Shown here: positions 33,862 through 43,987 of the stretch, piece by piece
Layout: every line of letters starts with the position of its first letter
Numbering within the stretch: the first letter of the stretch is position 1
Source of the DNA: JBEKSX01 sp049516635
GTDB taxonomy: Bacteria > Bacteroidota > Ignavibacteria > Tepidaquicellales > OLB5
Assembly: GCA_049516635.1 (NCBI GenBank)
Contig: JBEKSX010000007.1
Span: 1 to 46,889 of the forward strand
Length of the DNA: 46,889 nucleotides
Direction: 5' to 3'
Position numbers and translations under genes: made by a program
The notes under the pieces: generated by a model
What the model was told of the DNA's origin: nothing
Databases searched by the model: none
Seen by the model: the letters and a program-made list of their open reading frames with translations, nothing else

Positions 33862-34400
33862 TTTCTAAAACCTCATATAACAACAAGTAATCTTCTCATA
33901 TAGAATCCGATAAACCAGTCTGAACAAATATAATTAATTAATAATACATAAAAAAATATTCCTGATAAAACACATTCCTTCTTTTACTACACCTGAAAAT
34001 GAAGAAAATGGACAATATCTAAAATAAAGATTTAGCTAACAAGAAATTTAAGAGATTAATAGAAGTTGAATAAACAGGTGTCAAAATCTTGTATTAATAA
34101 AATTCATCGATGAAAAATTCAACAAAATGCTATATTACTGATTACCTCAAGTTTTTACTTGCAAGCTATCCTTTTCTCTTCGATACTCAAACCTTTTCAT
34201 GTTCCTAAGGATTATTTTTACCACACTCAGATGTGGTAAAAATATACAATACCCATTATTATGGTTAACTTAATTAGCTAATAACACCTACCTAGAATCA
34301 CTGAAAACGTGGCTTAGTTTTTGTATGTCTTATATATGATTATCGTGTGGAGATAATCCAAGACTGCTAATAAATAATATTCAAGAGAGGAGAGAGGAAG
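33862..34400. other. AT-rich spacer without a recognisable gene
   Basis: 539 bases with many stops in all frames. The only structure seen is the hairpin at 34214-34243. GGAGAGAGGAAG just before 34401 is the ribosome-binding site of the next gene. No promoter of the TTG-N20-TAnnTTTG type was found. Confidence 0.6.
34214..34243. repeat. Perfect 12-bp hairpin
   Basis: ATTTTTACCACA and TGTGGTAAAAAT flank a six-base loop. There is no T-run after it beyond the stem, so it may be a bidirectional terminator, an operator or an RNA structure. Confidence 0.6.
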
Positions 34401-35552
34401 ATGAGGAAAATTCTTATTCTCTGGTTTTTAATCAATTTTACATTAACGAGAACTCTGTTATCACAGTCTATAGGTACAGCCGATACAAGCTTTATATGGG
34501 GCGTAACAACAGACGGCATCAATAACCAAGCCGCGCAGGTTCAGGCATTATCTCATATGCCAAAAAAGCCCACTACACGAATAGTATTTGATGAATGGCA
34601 GCCGGCTACCGAATACACTGCATTTGTAGCAGCTATTCATAACGTAAGCTATATTATGGGTGAAATACTGGATAGTGAATATATGATCCAGTACAATTTA
34701 CAGCAATATACTGACAGAACTAATGAATATATGAATGCGTTCGCAAATCAAGTGGATATCTGGGAAGTCGGTAATGAGGTCAACGGCGAGTGGTGCGGAA
34801 CCACACCGGACGTTATTGCAAAAATATCTTCAGCATATTCGATAGTCAAAGCACATAACAAGAAAGCTGAACTGACATTATACGAAAACTGGAACTGCTG
34901 GGAGAATCAATCTAATGAGATGTTCAGGTGGGTAAACCAAAATATACCCGCTAATATGAAACAGGGACTCGATTATGTTCTGGTCTCTTATTATGAAGAT
35001 GACTGCAACGGGTACCAGCCCAACTGGCAGAGGGTATTCGACAGCCTCCACGTGATATTCCCGAACTCGAAATTGGGTATAGGCGAATGCGGTACTTCAA
35101 ATGCTTCACAAAAAGCAAACTATATGACCCGATATTATACGATGAATATTATCACGCCTAAATTCGTGGGCGGGTATTTCTGGTGGTACTGGAGACAGGA
35201 TTGTGTGCCGTATACAACAAAACCATTGTGGAAGGTCCTGTGTGGAGCGATAGGATCAAGAACAACGGGTATTGCCGGTCCGGTGGATCAAAAGTCCTTC
35301 CGGCTTTCAAATTATCCTAACCCCTTTAACCCCTCAACTAAAATAAGTTTCTATCTTCCTGATGCAGGAAACGCAACATTGAAAATCTATGACCTGCTGG
35401 GCAGAGAGGTTGCCACACTGATTAATGACAACCTGACTACCGGTAATTATTCCATCGAGTGGAATGCTGCAAACTATGCGAGCGGTATATACATTTACTC
35501 TCTCAAATCTGCTAATTATACCGAAACCAGAAAAATGCTCCTCGTTAAATAG
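34401..35552 (+). CDS. Secreted glycosidase-like protein (GH-A clan) with T9SS sorting domain
   Basis: 383 residues. A signal peptide (1-22) precedes a TIM-barrel-like domain (about 25-290). Two glutamates fit the clan GH-A acid/base and nucleophile: Glu126 after Asn125 in WEVGNEVNGEW and Glu229 in LGIGECGTS. The exact GH family is not identified, and the substrate is unknown. Residues about 300-383 are the sorting domain (NYPNPFNPSTKISFY, YDLLGREVATL, RKMLLVK). AGAGAGGAAG lies just before the ATG. A terminator follows at 35581. Confidence 0.85.
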   Translation: MRKILILWFLINFTLTRTLLSQSIGTADTSFIWGVTTDGINNQAAQVQALSHMPKKPTTRIVFDEWQPATEYTAFVAAIHNVSYIMGEILDSEYMIQYNLQQYTDRTNEYMNAFANQVDIWEVGNEVNGEWCGTTPDVIAKISSAYSIVKAHNKKAELTLYENWNCWENQSNEMFRWVNQNIPANMKQGLDYVLVSYYEDDCNGYQPNWQRVFDSLHVIFPNSKLGIGECGTSNASQKANYMTRYYTMNIITPKFVGGYFWWYWRQDCVPYTTKPLWKVLCGAIGSRTTGIAGPVDQKSFRLSNYPNPFNPSTKISFYLPDAGNATLKIYDLLGREVATLINDNLTTGNYSIEWNAANYASGIYIYSLKSANYTETRKMLLVK

Positions 35553-35580
35553 TTAAATACTGTTTTTCACTCGATCATTA

Positions 35581-35609
35581 ATCCCCGCTATCTAATAGCG
35601 GGGATTTTT
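35581..35609 (+). terminator. Rho-independent terminator
   Basis: ATCCCCGCTAT/ATAGCGGGGAT is an 11-bp stem with a 3-base loop followed by TTTTA. It ends the glycosidase-like gene, 28 bases after its stop. Confidence 0.85.
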
Positions 35610-35727
35610 ATTGCATTTGTCAAATTTCCAGGGTCTGTCGAAATCTTTGATATTCAATAATTTCATTGAATTAGTACCGAACTAAAAGTATTTTGCATAT
35701 ATATTAACAACTTAATATCTTAGGTTC

Positions 35728-36594
35728 ATGAAAGGAATTATATTAGCCGGCGGTGCAGGGTCACGTTTATACCCTATTTCTAAAGTATACAGCAAGCAAT
35801 TAACCCTCATTTATGACAAACCGCTGATCTATTACCCCCTGTCAATATTAATGCTTTGCGGTATTAAAGACATTCTGATTATATCGAACAGCGAAACCAT
35901 TCCTCTCTATCAAAAATTATTCGAAACCGGGCAACATCTGGGTTTATCCATAGAGTATGCAGTGCAGAAAGCGCCCAACGGGATCGCTGAATCTTTTGTC
36001 ATTGGCGAAAAATTCATCGGAAAAGATTCCGTTACACTAATCCTCGGAGACAATATATTCTACGGAAGGCTTGATTTTCTTTATTACGCTTTGAAAAAAA
36101 ATGAAGGGGCTACTATATTCGGGTACAGGGTGAACGACCCGCAGCGTTACGGAATAGTCGAGTTTGATTCAAGCGGTAAAGCTCTTTCCATCGAAGAAAA
36201 ACCGAAGAACCCAAAATCGGATTACGCCATCCCAGGAATTTATATTTATGACAATGAAGTTGTGAACATCTCTAAAAATCTGAAACCTTCGGCAAGGGGT
36301 GAGCTTGAAATTACGGATGTAAACGTAGAATATCTGAAAAAAGGTAAATTAACGGTTGAAAGGATAGGCAGGGGTGTAGCATGGCTGGATACGGGCACTC
36401 CGGAATCATTGCTTCAGGCATCTAATTTTTTCGGGCTTATCGAGGACAGGCAGGGCTTAAAGGTTGCCTGCATTGAGGAGATTGCATATCACATGAAATT
36501 CATAGATGCTCCGGCATTCGAAAATGTCATCAATAATATGCCAGTATGTGATTACAGAGAATACCTGTCAAAAATTTTAAAAGAAAGCGAATAA
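35728..36594 (+). CDS. rfbA: Glucose-1-phosphate thymidylyltransferase
   Basis: 288 residues, normal length. The nucleotide-binding start MKGIILAGGAGSRLYPISKVYSKQL and KPLIYYPLSILML are classic. GDNIFYG binds the sugar phosphate, and EEKPKNPKSDYAIPGIYIYDNEV follows. The enzyme makes dTDP-glucose, the first step to dTDP-rhamnose. Its stop is one base from the rfbC start. rfbB and rfbD are not in the window, so the rest of the pathway must lie elsewhere. Confidence 0.95.
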   Translation: MKGIILAGGAGSRLYPISKVYSKQLTLIYDKPLIYYPLSILMLCGIKDILIISNSETIPLYQKLFETGQHLGLSIEYAVQKAPNGIAESFVIGEKFIGKDSVTLILGDNIFYGRLDFLYYALKKNEGATIFGYRVNDPQRYGIVEFDSSGKALSIEEKPKNPKSDYAIPGIYIYDNEVVNISKNLKPSARGELEITDVNVEYLKKGKLTVERIGRGVAWLDTGTPESLLQASNFFGLIEDRQGLKVACIEEIAYHMKFIDAPAFENVINNMPVCDYREYLSKILKESE

Positions 36595-36595
36595 G

Positions 36596-37162
36596 ATGAA
36601 AGTCGAGGAAACAAATCTAAAAGGGGTATTAATTATCTATCCGGACGTATTTGCTGACGGCAGAGGTTTCTTTTTTGAATCATACAACAAAGTCAAATAC
36701 AAACCGTACGAGATACCTGAAATTTTTGTACAGGATAACATCTCCAAGTCACGAAAGAATACTGTAAGAGGATTGCATTACCAGGTTGGTGAATATGCCC
36801 AGGGCAAGTTGTGCCAGGTAGTTTACGGCAAAGTTCTGGACGTTGCAGTTGACCTGAGGAAGAGTTCCCCGACATTCCTGAAGTATACATCAGCCGTACT
36901 TTCAGATGAGAACCACTGCCAGATATGGATACCTGTCGGATTTGCGCATGGTTTTTCCGTATTATCGGATGAGGCTGTATTCCATTATAAATGCACGCAA
37001 TTTTATAGTAAAGATCACGAAAGAACATTATACTATGCTGATGACGAAATCGGCATCGACTGGAAGGTAGAAAAAGCTATAGTCTCTGAAAAGGATTTAA
37101 CAGCAAAAAAAATAAGAGATATTGGATTAGATGATATTTCGCATCAATACTTTTTTAAATAA
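36596..37162 (+). CDS. rfbC: dTDP-4-dehydrorhamnose 3,5-epimerase
   Basis: 188 residues. A cupin-like epimerase with catalytic His61 (VRGLHYQ) and Tyr131 (FHYKCTQFYSKDHE). FFFESYNKVKY and GKLCQVVYGKVLDVAVDLRKSSPTF are conserved, and GIDWKV near the end fits the family. It follows rfbA by one base and acts in dTDP-rhamnose synthesis for surface polysaccharide. The region just after it has no obvious terminator. Confidence 0.94.
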   Translation: MKVEETNLKGVLIIYPDVFADGRGFFFESYNKVKYKPYEIPEIFVQDNISKSRKNTVRGLHYQVGEYAQGKLCQVVYGKVLDVAVDLRKSSPTFLKYTSAVLSDENHCQIWIPVGFAHGFSVLSDEAVFHYKCTQFYSKDHERTLYYADDEIGIDWKVEKAIVSEKDLTAKKIRDIGLDDISHQYFFK

Positions 37163-37229
37163 AAAAGTTATTCTACCGATAAACACCGATAATTCAGATA
37201 AATATAAATAATTAAGATTTCCCGTTCTC

Positions 37230-37322
37230 TTATACTGTATTTATTTTATTGCCCGGATTATCTGTCTGAGCCATTAATGAAACACTTACAAGCATTTCGA
37301 ATAAAAAAATAATTGGTTTCAT
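37230..37322 (-). CDS. Possible 30-residue exported peptide
   Basis: An ATG-started frame, 26 bases after the RND permease stop on the same strand, encodes a 30-residue peptide. It has a hydrophobic core and an apparent signal-peptidase site (SLMAQ). No family is recognised. It could equally be the leftover start of a lost secreted protein or chance. No ribosome-binding site was evident. Confidence 0.3.
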   Translation of the reverse strand: MKPIIFLFEMLVSVSLMAQTDNPGNKINTV

Positions 37323-37348
37323 ATTATTGAAAAATTAGGATATTATAT

Positions 37349-40300
37349 TTATTTATTAACATTTCTATATGCGATCCTGAGTAAGGTTGGTAAAACGATC
37401 AATAATAAAAGCTGTGCGATAAGAAATCCTCCTATCACTGCTACAGCCAGGGGCTGGTGAAGCTGTGCGCCTGTTCCGAGGGCAAATGCAAGCGGCATGA
37501 GGGCAATTATAGCCCCCGAAGCGGTCATTAAGTTCGGCCTTAACCTTATCGATACGGCTCTCATTACAGCATCTTCGATGCTTAATTGATTGATTAAATT
37601 CTTAAATTGGTAAAGTGTAAAAAAAGCATTTTCGGCAATAATACCTACTATCATAATAATACCCGTATAACTGCCCACATTCAATTGTATCCCTGTGATA
37701 TATAATGCGAGAAAACATCCTGATAAGCCTAATATTGAAATGAAGAAGATTATTAAACTGCCACGTACGTCCCTGAATAAGATCAGTAATACAGAAAGTA
37801 CAAACAGGCTGGCGGATATTAATATAATAAGAAGTTCATAAAATGACTGCTGCTGCTCAGCGTAAGCCCCGCCGTATACTATTGAAAAGCCCTGTGGTAA
37901 GAAAATTTTGGAGTTTATCTGGTTTTTGATATCTTTCATCACGCTGCCCAGATCTCTCCGGCCTAACCTCGCAGTTACGCGGACAACAGATTTCAAATTT
38001 TCACGTTCGATTTCCGCAGAACCCTTTTTGATAGTGAGCACCGCAAAATTGCTTATCGGTTTTAATGTCCCATCAGGGAGGAAAATTTGTAAATTTTTAA
38101 TTCTACTGATATCATAATTCCCTGCCGGTGAATTGAACATCCGTATGTTCGTCATTTGTTCCTTTTCCAGTACGACTCCGATTATATTCCCTCCCGTATG
38201 ATTTTGTATCTGAAACTGCAGGTCTTCTGCATTCATGTTATATCTAGCCAGCTGGTCTTCAACCGGCTGATACTCCAGTGTCGGTCCTGCGATAACAATA
38301 CCGTTAAATACATCAGCCGTGCCGTTCACTCCTTCTACAACATCAGTTACCTTATCAGCATACTCCTCCAGGAGTTCAGGCTTATCACCGAATATTTTTA
38401 TTTCAATGGGCTGAACCGAGCTCATAAGGTCTCCAAGCATATCATTGACAACCTGCCCGAAATCCGTGATTATCGGTAAATTTATTTTTTCTATTTCGCT
38501 TCTTATGTCCTCTGTTACTTCTTCGGTCGATTTTTTCCTGTTCTTCTTAAGCTGGATGAGATAATCGCCATTGTTCGGTTCTGTAATGAAGAAACCAAGC
38601 TGCGTTCCGGTCCGTCTTGAATAAGTCTCTACATCGGGGTTGGCAATTACAATTTTGTCTATCTCTTTTAATGCGCGGTCAGTTTCTTCCAGCGATGTAC
38701 CCGGAAGCGTGTTGTAGTCTAATACGATAGAACCTTCATCCATTTCCGGCAGGAAGCCGGATTGCAATCGCGGTATAATGATAATAGTTAAAACAACCAG
38801 CACCAATATTATAACCAGTGAATATAACGGACGTCTTATGATATACCTCACCCAATTAAGCTCTGGTGTCAAATGTTCGTTTTGTGATTGGTTTGTTCTC
38901 TTCCTTGAGAAAAAAGTATAGAGAACAGGCAGTCCCAGCCACGTTACAAAAAATGAACATACCAGAGTGATTATCATCGTGTAAGCAAGTACTTTAAAAT
39001 ATGCCCCTGCTACACCGGTCATAAATGAAAATGGAAGGAAGATAACAATTGTGCTCAAAGAAGATCCTACCATCGCGGGAAAAAGATATTTTATTGCTCT
39101 TCTTATTAAAGATGGAGGTTCTTCTGCAGGATTTTCTTCACTGGTGCGGTGTATTTGCTCTACTACAACTATCGCATCATCTATTATCAAACCTACAGAA
39201 GCGGCGATTGCTCCCAGCGTCATCAGGTTGAGAGTGTAATTGAGCACATATAAAATTACTATCGTCAGTGTTATTGTGGTCGGAATTGTAAAGAGAAGGG
39301 ATAAGCTTGCATCAAATTTTCTAAGAAATATGAATGTAATTAAGATTGCAAAAAGAAGTCCTATCCATAAAGCATCACTAACGCTTTTTATGCTCCCGTT
39401 AACAAAATCCGCCTGGTCATAATATGATTTTATTGTTACTCCCTTCGGCAAAAGCTTTTGCAGGTCATTCAGCTGGTCTCTGATTCGCTGTGAGAGCACT
39501 ATAAGGTTAGCATTGGGTTGTTTAACTACATTTACCAGTATGCCTTCTCTGCCATCGGCATTCACCTTAATGTACTCAATTTTTTCTTTTATGCTGACAT
39601 CTGCGATGTCCTTCAGAAGAATAGTCCTCTTCAGATTATTCAGTACAACTATCTTTTCCAGATCGCTCTTGTCATGTATTTGTGATACGGTAAGAGATAG
39701 ATAGAGTCTCCTGTAATCGGTATTGAACCCGTTTGAGATAATAAAATTGGTCTTATCAAAAGCATCCTTCACCATCGACGGTGTTATCTTGAATTCCACC
39801 ATCTTATCCTGTTTCAGGTCTACAGTATATTCCTTTTCCTTGCCTCCCATTACCTGGATCCTTGAAACGCCGTCTATCTGCGATAAGAACGGCTTAACAG
39901 TATAGTTGGCTATCATCTTCAATTCGATCAGGTTGTAATCTTTGCTCTCGAGTATGAATCCCATTACAGGCAGTATGGATGGGTTCATCTGCTCGATTGT
40001 TATCTCGGTAGAAGCCGGAAGGACATTCCTTATCTGGTTAATTCTGGACTCTATTAGTGACTGGCTTACGTTGATATCCGCTTTCCAGTCCAGAAATGCC
40101 GATATCTCACAGCTTCCCCTGCTCGTTGTGCTCTTCACAAGCTTGAGGTCAGGTATCTGTTTTACAGCTTCTTCAAGAGGTTTGGTTACCGTTATCATCA
40201 TTTTATCGACCGGCTGTTCGCCGTTATCTGCTATGATCTTTATCTTGGGAAATGTTATCTCGGGAAAGAGGGATACATTGATCTGGTTGTAAAAAAATAC

Positions 40301-40384
40301 TCCGCCTACCAGTATCACGATTATCGCATAGGTGATCGGAGTCCTGAACTTTAAATAAAGATTATCTTTAGCATCATTGTTCAT
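37349..40384 (-). CDS. RND-family efflux transporter permease
   Basis: 1011 residues with the twelve-helix RND layout: a first helix (ITYAIIVILVGGVFFYNQI), a large periplasmic loop, six helices, a second loop and five helices. The proton-relay pair Asp402-Asp403 in GLIIDDAIVVVEQIHR matches E. coli AcrB Asp407-Asp408. This favours drug- or amphiphile-type (HAE) export over heavy-metal CzcA-type, which has DG at this place. It is the last gene of a three-gene unit and overlaps the adaptor gene by 11 bases. Confidence 0.93.
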   Translation of the reverse strand: MNNDAKDNLYLKFRTPITYAIIVILVGGVFFYNQINVSLFPEITFPKIKIIADNGEQPVDKMMITVTKPLEEAVKQIPDLKLVKSTTSRGSCEISAFLDWKADINVSQSLIESRINQIRNVLPASTEITIEQMNPSILPVMGFILESKDYNLIELKMIANYTVKPFLSQIDGVSRIQVMGGKEKEYTVDLKQDKMVEFKITPSMVKDAFDKTNFIISNGFNTDYRRLYLSLTVSQIHDKSDLEKIVVLNNLKRTILLKDIADVSIKEKIEYIKVNADGREGILVNVVKQPNANLIVLSQRIRDQLNDLQKLLPKGVTIKSYYDQADFVNGSIKSVSDALWIGLLFAILITFIFLRKFDASLSLLFTIPTTITLTIVILYVLNYTLNLMTLGAIAASVGLIIDDAIVVVEQIHRTSEENPAEEPPSLIRRAIKYLFPAMVGSSLSTIVIFLPFSFMTGVAGAYFKVLAYTMIITLVCSFFVTWLGLPVLYTFFSRKRTNQSQNEHLTPELNWVRYIIRRPLYSLVIILVLVVLTIIIIPRLQSGFLPEMDEGSIVLDYNTLPGTSLEETDRALKEIDKIVIANPDVETYSRRTGTQLGFFITEPNNGDYLIQLKKNRKKSTEEVTEDIRSEIEKINLPIITDFGQVVNDMLGDLMSSVQPIEIKIFGDKPELLEEYADKVTDVVEGVNGTADVFNGIVIAGPTLEYQPVEDQLARYNMNAEDLQFQIQNHTGGNIIGVVLEKEQMTNIRMFNSPAGNYDISRIKNLQIFLPDGTLKPISNFAVLTIKKGSAEIERENLKSVVRVTARLGRRDLGSVMKDIKNQINSKIFLPQGFSIVYGGAYAEQQQSFYELLIILISASLFVLSVLLILFRDVRGSLIIFFISILGLSGCFLALYITGIQLNVGSYTGIIMIVGIIAENAFFTLYQFKNLINQLSIEDAVMRAVSIRLRPNLMTASGAIIALMPLAFALGTGAQLHQPLAVAVIGGFLIAQLLLLIVLPTLLRIAYRNVNK

Positions 40385-41336
40385 CTTTTTCGGTCTGAAT
40401 AGTGACTAATGCCGTATCAGGAAGTCCGTAATTTCCCGATAAAAGTATTTTATCATCCCTTGAAAATTGCGGCCCCAAAATTTCTATCATATCCCCGGAA
40501 GTTATCCCGGTGCGGACTGGTATCTTTACCGCAGTTGAATCATTTGACAGCTTCATAACCCAATATTTATCCAGTGTCTCGTTCGCCAGTACGGCTCCTT
40601 TAGGTAATAACTGTGTATTATTTCTCTGCTGACCCAGTGCGTAAACTTTTACGTTGATTCCTTCGGGAATGATCAGGTTCTCACCGGGCTTTAAAAGGTA
40701 TGTTTCGCTCTGGGAGTTCGATTCGGCTTTGCTCAGGAGATTGCTTATCGTTCCGGAAATTCTTTGCCCGCTCGGCAGTATGATCATGCAGCTCTTTCCT
40801 TTACTGAAGTATGCCCCATACTCGACGGGTACGAAAAGATTGAAGTAAAGATCGGAAACATTAACTATACTGCAAAGAGCTGCCCCTTCCTGCATATACA
40901 TCCCTTCCTGTGCGTTCAGGTCCATTACCTGTCCTGACACCGGAGCATATAGCTCTGTCTTTCCCAGCAGGTTACGGATTTTCATCGTATCTAATTTCTC
41001 CTTCGATGAGTTCAACGCCTGGTATTCTTTTGATATCATCTCGAAAGCAAGGTCTCCTTTTGTAATATAACCACCTGTAGTTACATTCACTTTTGTTACA
41101 TACCCTGATAAGGAAGCCTGTATAATTGTTTTTCTGTAGTATTGCGAAATTGCTGTAAGAAAGATTGTATCATTAACACTCTCCTTCCTTACCGATGTCA
41201 AAGTAACTATAGCCTTTGGTGTGATCTGTGTATCAACCTGCTCCTTTTCTTTGCTGCACCCTGTTAAAATGATAATGGTTGATGTAATTAAGTAAAATAT
41301 ACTCCTGATCAATCTGTTTATTTTCAATTTCTCCAT
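40374..41336 (-). CDS. RND periplasmic adaptor lipoprotein (membrane-fusion protein)
   Basis: 320 residues. The lipobox ILTGC puts the lipid on Cys27. The lipoyl/barrel-sandwich halves are IIQASLSGYVTKVNVTTGGYITKGD and ELYAPVSGQVMDLNAQEGMYMQEG, separated by only a short helical hairpin (EYQALNSSKEKLDTM), shorter than in AcrA. The beta-barrel and membrane-proximal parts follow (VKIPVRTGITSGDMIEILG). It links the permease to the TolC-like channel. The start is one base after the TolC-like stop. Confidence 0.9.
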   Translation of the reverse strand: MEKLKINRLIRSIFYLITSTIIILTGCSKEKEQVDTQITPKAIVTLTSVRKESVNDTIFLTAISQYYRKTIIQASLSGYVTKVNVTTGGYITKGDLAFEMISKEYQALNSSKEKLDTMKIRNLLGKTELYAPVSGQVMDLNAQEGMYMQEGAALCSIVNVSDLYFNLFVPVEYGAYFSKGKSCMIILPSGQRISGTISNLLSKAESNSQSETYLLKPGENLIIPEGINVKVYALGQQRNNTQLLPKGAVLANETLDKYWVMKLSNDSTAVKIPVRTGITSGDMIEILGPQFSRDDKILLSGNYGLPDTALVTIQTEKDEQ

Positions 41337-41337
41337 T

Positions 41338-42615
41338 CTACCAATTCCTGTAATTATATTCGTTGATTAAAGTTAACCGCTGGCTCTGTATTGAGAGCAG
41401 ATCGTTTTTAACGGATATGTAATTTTTCAAAGTGTTGATATAATCAACTACGGGAACCAGCCCCGCCGCGATCTCCTGCTCAAGCAGATCGATAAGTGAG
41501 ATGTAATTCCCGGATTGTGTCTCCTGAAGCTTACCTGCATTTTCAAGATCATCCAGCTCTTTCAATATATTTGCTTTCCGTATATCGTTCTGTTTGATGA
41601 AATTATATTTATTATTAGAAATAATATCCTGTCTGATCCGGGTTAACTGTCCGTTCAAACTTCTTTGATTGCCGTCATATAAGCTGAATGTAAAGTTAAA
41701 TCCCATGCTGAACCCGACCTTTTTTTGTATATCGTGATAGGTTACTGCATTCAGTCCGCCGTTTACGAAAAAATCCAGCTGCGGATTATAGTTCAGCTCG
41801 AACATCTTTTGTTCCAATTCCAGCCTTGTGCTGTCGGTCTCGAATTGAGTCAAAAAATTTGATCTTACTATTTTTGAATTGTTAAGCGAAATATCCGGTT
41901 CTTGAAGTGTGAAGAGTGCGGTATCCTTTATGCCTGCCATTAAATTTAACTGCATCAGGTCCGACCTGAATAAATTCTCCTGTTTGTATCTGCTTATAAC
42001 CTGGTTTTGATATTCAATATCAAGCATTTTAATATCCGTCATCATTACAAGATTGTTCTTTGCTAATGATTCCAGAACGGCTTTCTGGGTTTCCAGGTAA
42101 CCGATGATCTCGTCTATATAATCTATTTGTTTCAGATCGTAAAATGCTTTTAGATACTGATCCGTTACATCCCGTTCTATTTCGTGTTTGGTTAATGCAA
42201 TGGTATTATTATACGTACTTTGATCTTCTTGAATATTTTTCAGCTTAACTTCATAAATGGTACTCCTGAAAAGAGGATAATCAAAATTAAGCATCAAAGA
42301 ATACAGCCCGCCGTTCGTTACTGCGCTGTCATAGCCGAATTCACCGAATGTAGGTGCAAAAAGATAGTTTGCTGTAGTGAAAAGACTCGGTTTCGTAGTC
42401 ACTGCCCTGATGAATTCCTTTTGCACTGCGTAAGTGTTTAAAAGAGTTTTATTCTCCTTAATAACCGGGCTGTTATTAATAGCAGATTCTATGAAAAAAT
42501 TTAATGTTCTCTCCTGTGAGCAAATATGTTGAATTAAACCAAATAATATAAACGGAATGACTATTAGAATTTTCTTTTTATTAATCAAAGTGAAATTCCC
42601 ATTCATACTGCTCAT
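41338..42615 (-). CDS. TolC-family outer-membrane efflux protein
   Basis: 425 residues. The signal region (IVIPFILFGLIQHICSQ) is followed by two related halves of long alpha-hairpins: TLNFFIESAINNSPVIKEN... and LEQKMFELNYNPQLDFFVNGG...LLSIQSQRLTLINEYNY. This is the repeat pattern of TolC exit ducts. It is the first gene of the TolC-adaptor-permease unit, with a 222-base AT-rich spacer before it shared with the divergent aldo/keto reductase. Confidence 0.88.
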   Translation of the reverse strand: MSSMNGNFTLINKKKILIVIPFILFGLIQHICSQERTLNFFIESAINNSPVIKENKTLLNTYAVQKEFIRAVTTKPSLFTTANYLFAPTFGEFGYDSAVTNGGLYSLMLNFDYPLFRSTIYEVKLKNIQEDQSTYNNTIALTKHEIERDVTDQYLKAFYDLKQIDYIDEIIGYLETQKAVLESLAKNNLVMMTDIKMLDIEYQNQVISRYKQENLFRSDLMQLNLMAGIKDTALFTLQEPDISLNNSKIVRSNFLTQFETDSTRLELEQKMFELNYNPQLDFFVNGGLNAVTYHDIQKKVGFSMGFNFTFSLYDGNQRSLNGQLTRIRQDIISNNKYNFIKQNDIRKANILKELDDLENAGKLQETQSGNYISLIDLLEQEIAAGLVPVVDYINTLKNYISVKNDLLSIQSQRLTLINEYNYRNW

Positions 42616-42837
42616 TCAATACTAAAATATTATATTAAAAAAATAATATAATAAATACTTCATCTAACTTAAACTTATAATATTATATACACTGACCAAT
42701 TATGTATAATAAATAGAACTTGTCTGTTATTCCTTATTTTTACTGAATAATAATAATTTTAATATTATCTTAGCAGACTCGTAATTAAAACAAAGGCATT
42801 TTAATACATATATATTTATATTGAAAGGATTTATTTA

Positions 42838-43794
42838 ATGGAAACACGAACTCTCGGCAATACAAATTATAAGATTACTCCTATCGGTTTCGGTGCGTGG
42901 GCACTGGGAGGAGGCGGATGGCAGTTCGGCTGGGGTCCGCAGAATGATGAAGAATCCATAAAAGCCATTCATCATGCGCTTGATCTCGGAATAAACTGGA
43001 TAGATACGGCAGCGGTATATGGTCTCGGCCATTCCGAAGAAATAGTTGCAAAAGCATTGAAGGGAATTTCCAACCGCCCTTATGTTTTTACAAAGTGCTC
43101 TCTTGTCTGGAATGATAAACGCGAAGTATCAAGCAGTCTAAAAGCCGATTCCCTAAGGAGGGAATGCGAGGCAAGCCTTAAACGGCTTCAGGTTGATATC
43201 ATCGACCTCTACCAGATACACTGGCCTGAACCTGATGAAGATGTCGAAGAGGGCTGGTCAACTCTTGCCGAACTTAAGAAAGCCGGAAAGATACGGTACA
43301 TCGCTGTATCAAATTTCAATGTGGAACAGATCAAGCGAGCAGAAAAAATTGCTCCTGTGAGTTCGCTCCAGCCCCCGTATTCGATGCTCAGACCCGCAGT
43401 TGAAAAAGAAATACTGCCCTACTGCAAGGAAAGAAATATCGGTGTAATTGCTTACTCACCAATGGTTTCGGGCTTGCTATCGGGAACCATGACACGCGAA
43501 CGTATCAAAAATTTCCCCAAAGATGACTGGCGCCGCGGTGCGAAAGAATTTCAGGAACCCCGGCTGTCTATCAATTTAAAATTAGTAGAACTCCTGAGGG
43601 AGATAGGGAAACGTCATAACGTATCACCGGGAGTTGCAGCAATCGCTTGGACTTTGAGAAACCCGGCAGTGACAGCTGCAATAGTCGGCGCACGCAGTCC
43701 CCGGCAAGTTGACGGCTTCATCGCCGCCGGTGAATTTAGATTAACGGATGATGAAATTAGAGAAATAAACAAATTCACTGAAGAACATAAATAA
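42838..43794 (+). CDS. Aldo/keto reductase
   Basis: 318 residues, NADPH-dependent TIM-barrel oxidoreductase. The catalytic tetrad is Asp56, Tyr61, Lys86 and His128 (WIDTAAVYG, FTKCS, LYQIHWP). The cofactor end is VGARSPRQVDGFIAA. The family covers many sugar and aldehyde reductases; the substrate is unknown. It is divergent from the RND unit. A second, less similar reductase lies downstream on the same strand. Confidence 0.92.
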   Translation: METRTLGNTNYKITPIGFGAWALGGGGWQFGWGPQNDEESIKAIHHALDLGINWIDTAAVYGLGHSEEIVAKALKGISNRPYVFTKCSLVWNDKREVSSSLKADSLRRECEASLKRLQVDIIDLYQIHWPEPDEDVEEGWSTLAELKKAGKIRYIAVSNFNVEQIKRAEKIAPVSSLQPPYSMLRPAVEKEILPYCKERNIGVIAYSPMVSGLLSGTMTRERIKNFPKDDWRRGAKEFQEPRLSINLKLVELLREIGKRHNVSPGVAAIAWTLRNPAVTAAIVGARSPRQVDGFIAAGEFRLTDDEIREINKFTEEHK

Positions 43795-43861
43795 ATAAGA
43801 TATAGACTAGTTTTTATACGTACCATATATACATATATTAACAAAATTAATTAACACTGAC

Positions 43862-43987
43862 CTGTGAAAAATGGCGTTAAGAAACTTTTGCGGAGCAGCG
43901 TAAAAAGAAAATCTGTTTGAGCCCGGCTTGACGGGCGAGTTATTTTCTTTTAGCTGCGGAGCTAACAGTTTTAGCCGTTTTTCACCA
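43862..43987. repeat. MITE-like nested inverted repeat
   Basis: The ends CTGTGAAAAATGGCGTTAA and GTTTTAGCCGTTTTTCACCAG are imperfect inverted repeats. Inside, GCAGCGTAAAAAGAAAAT pairs with ATTTTCTTTTAGCTGC, and GCCCG pairs with CGGGC at the tip. It has no coding capacity and could be a non-autonomous mobile palindrome. Confidence 0.7.

Noticed and set aside
33862..34400. A hidden gene or pseudogene in the long AT-rich spacer
   Set aside because: All six frames are broken often and no motif could be recognised; only one hairpin stands out.
37349..40384. Heavy-metal (CzcA-type) identity for the RND permease
   Set aside because: The helix 4 motif has Asp-Asp as in drug-type pumps, not the Asp-Gly of CzcA.
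43862..43987. An insertion sequence
   Set aside because: It has inverted ends but no transposase frame and is only about 126 bases, so at most a non-autonomous element.
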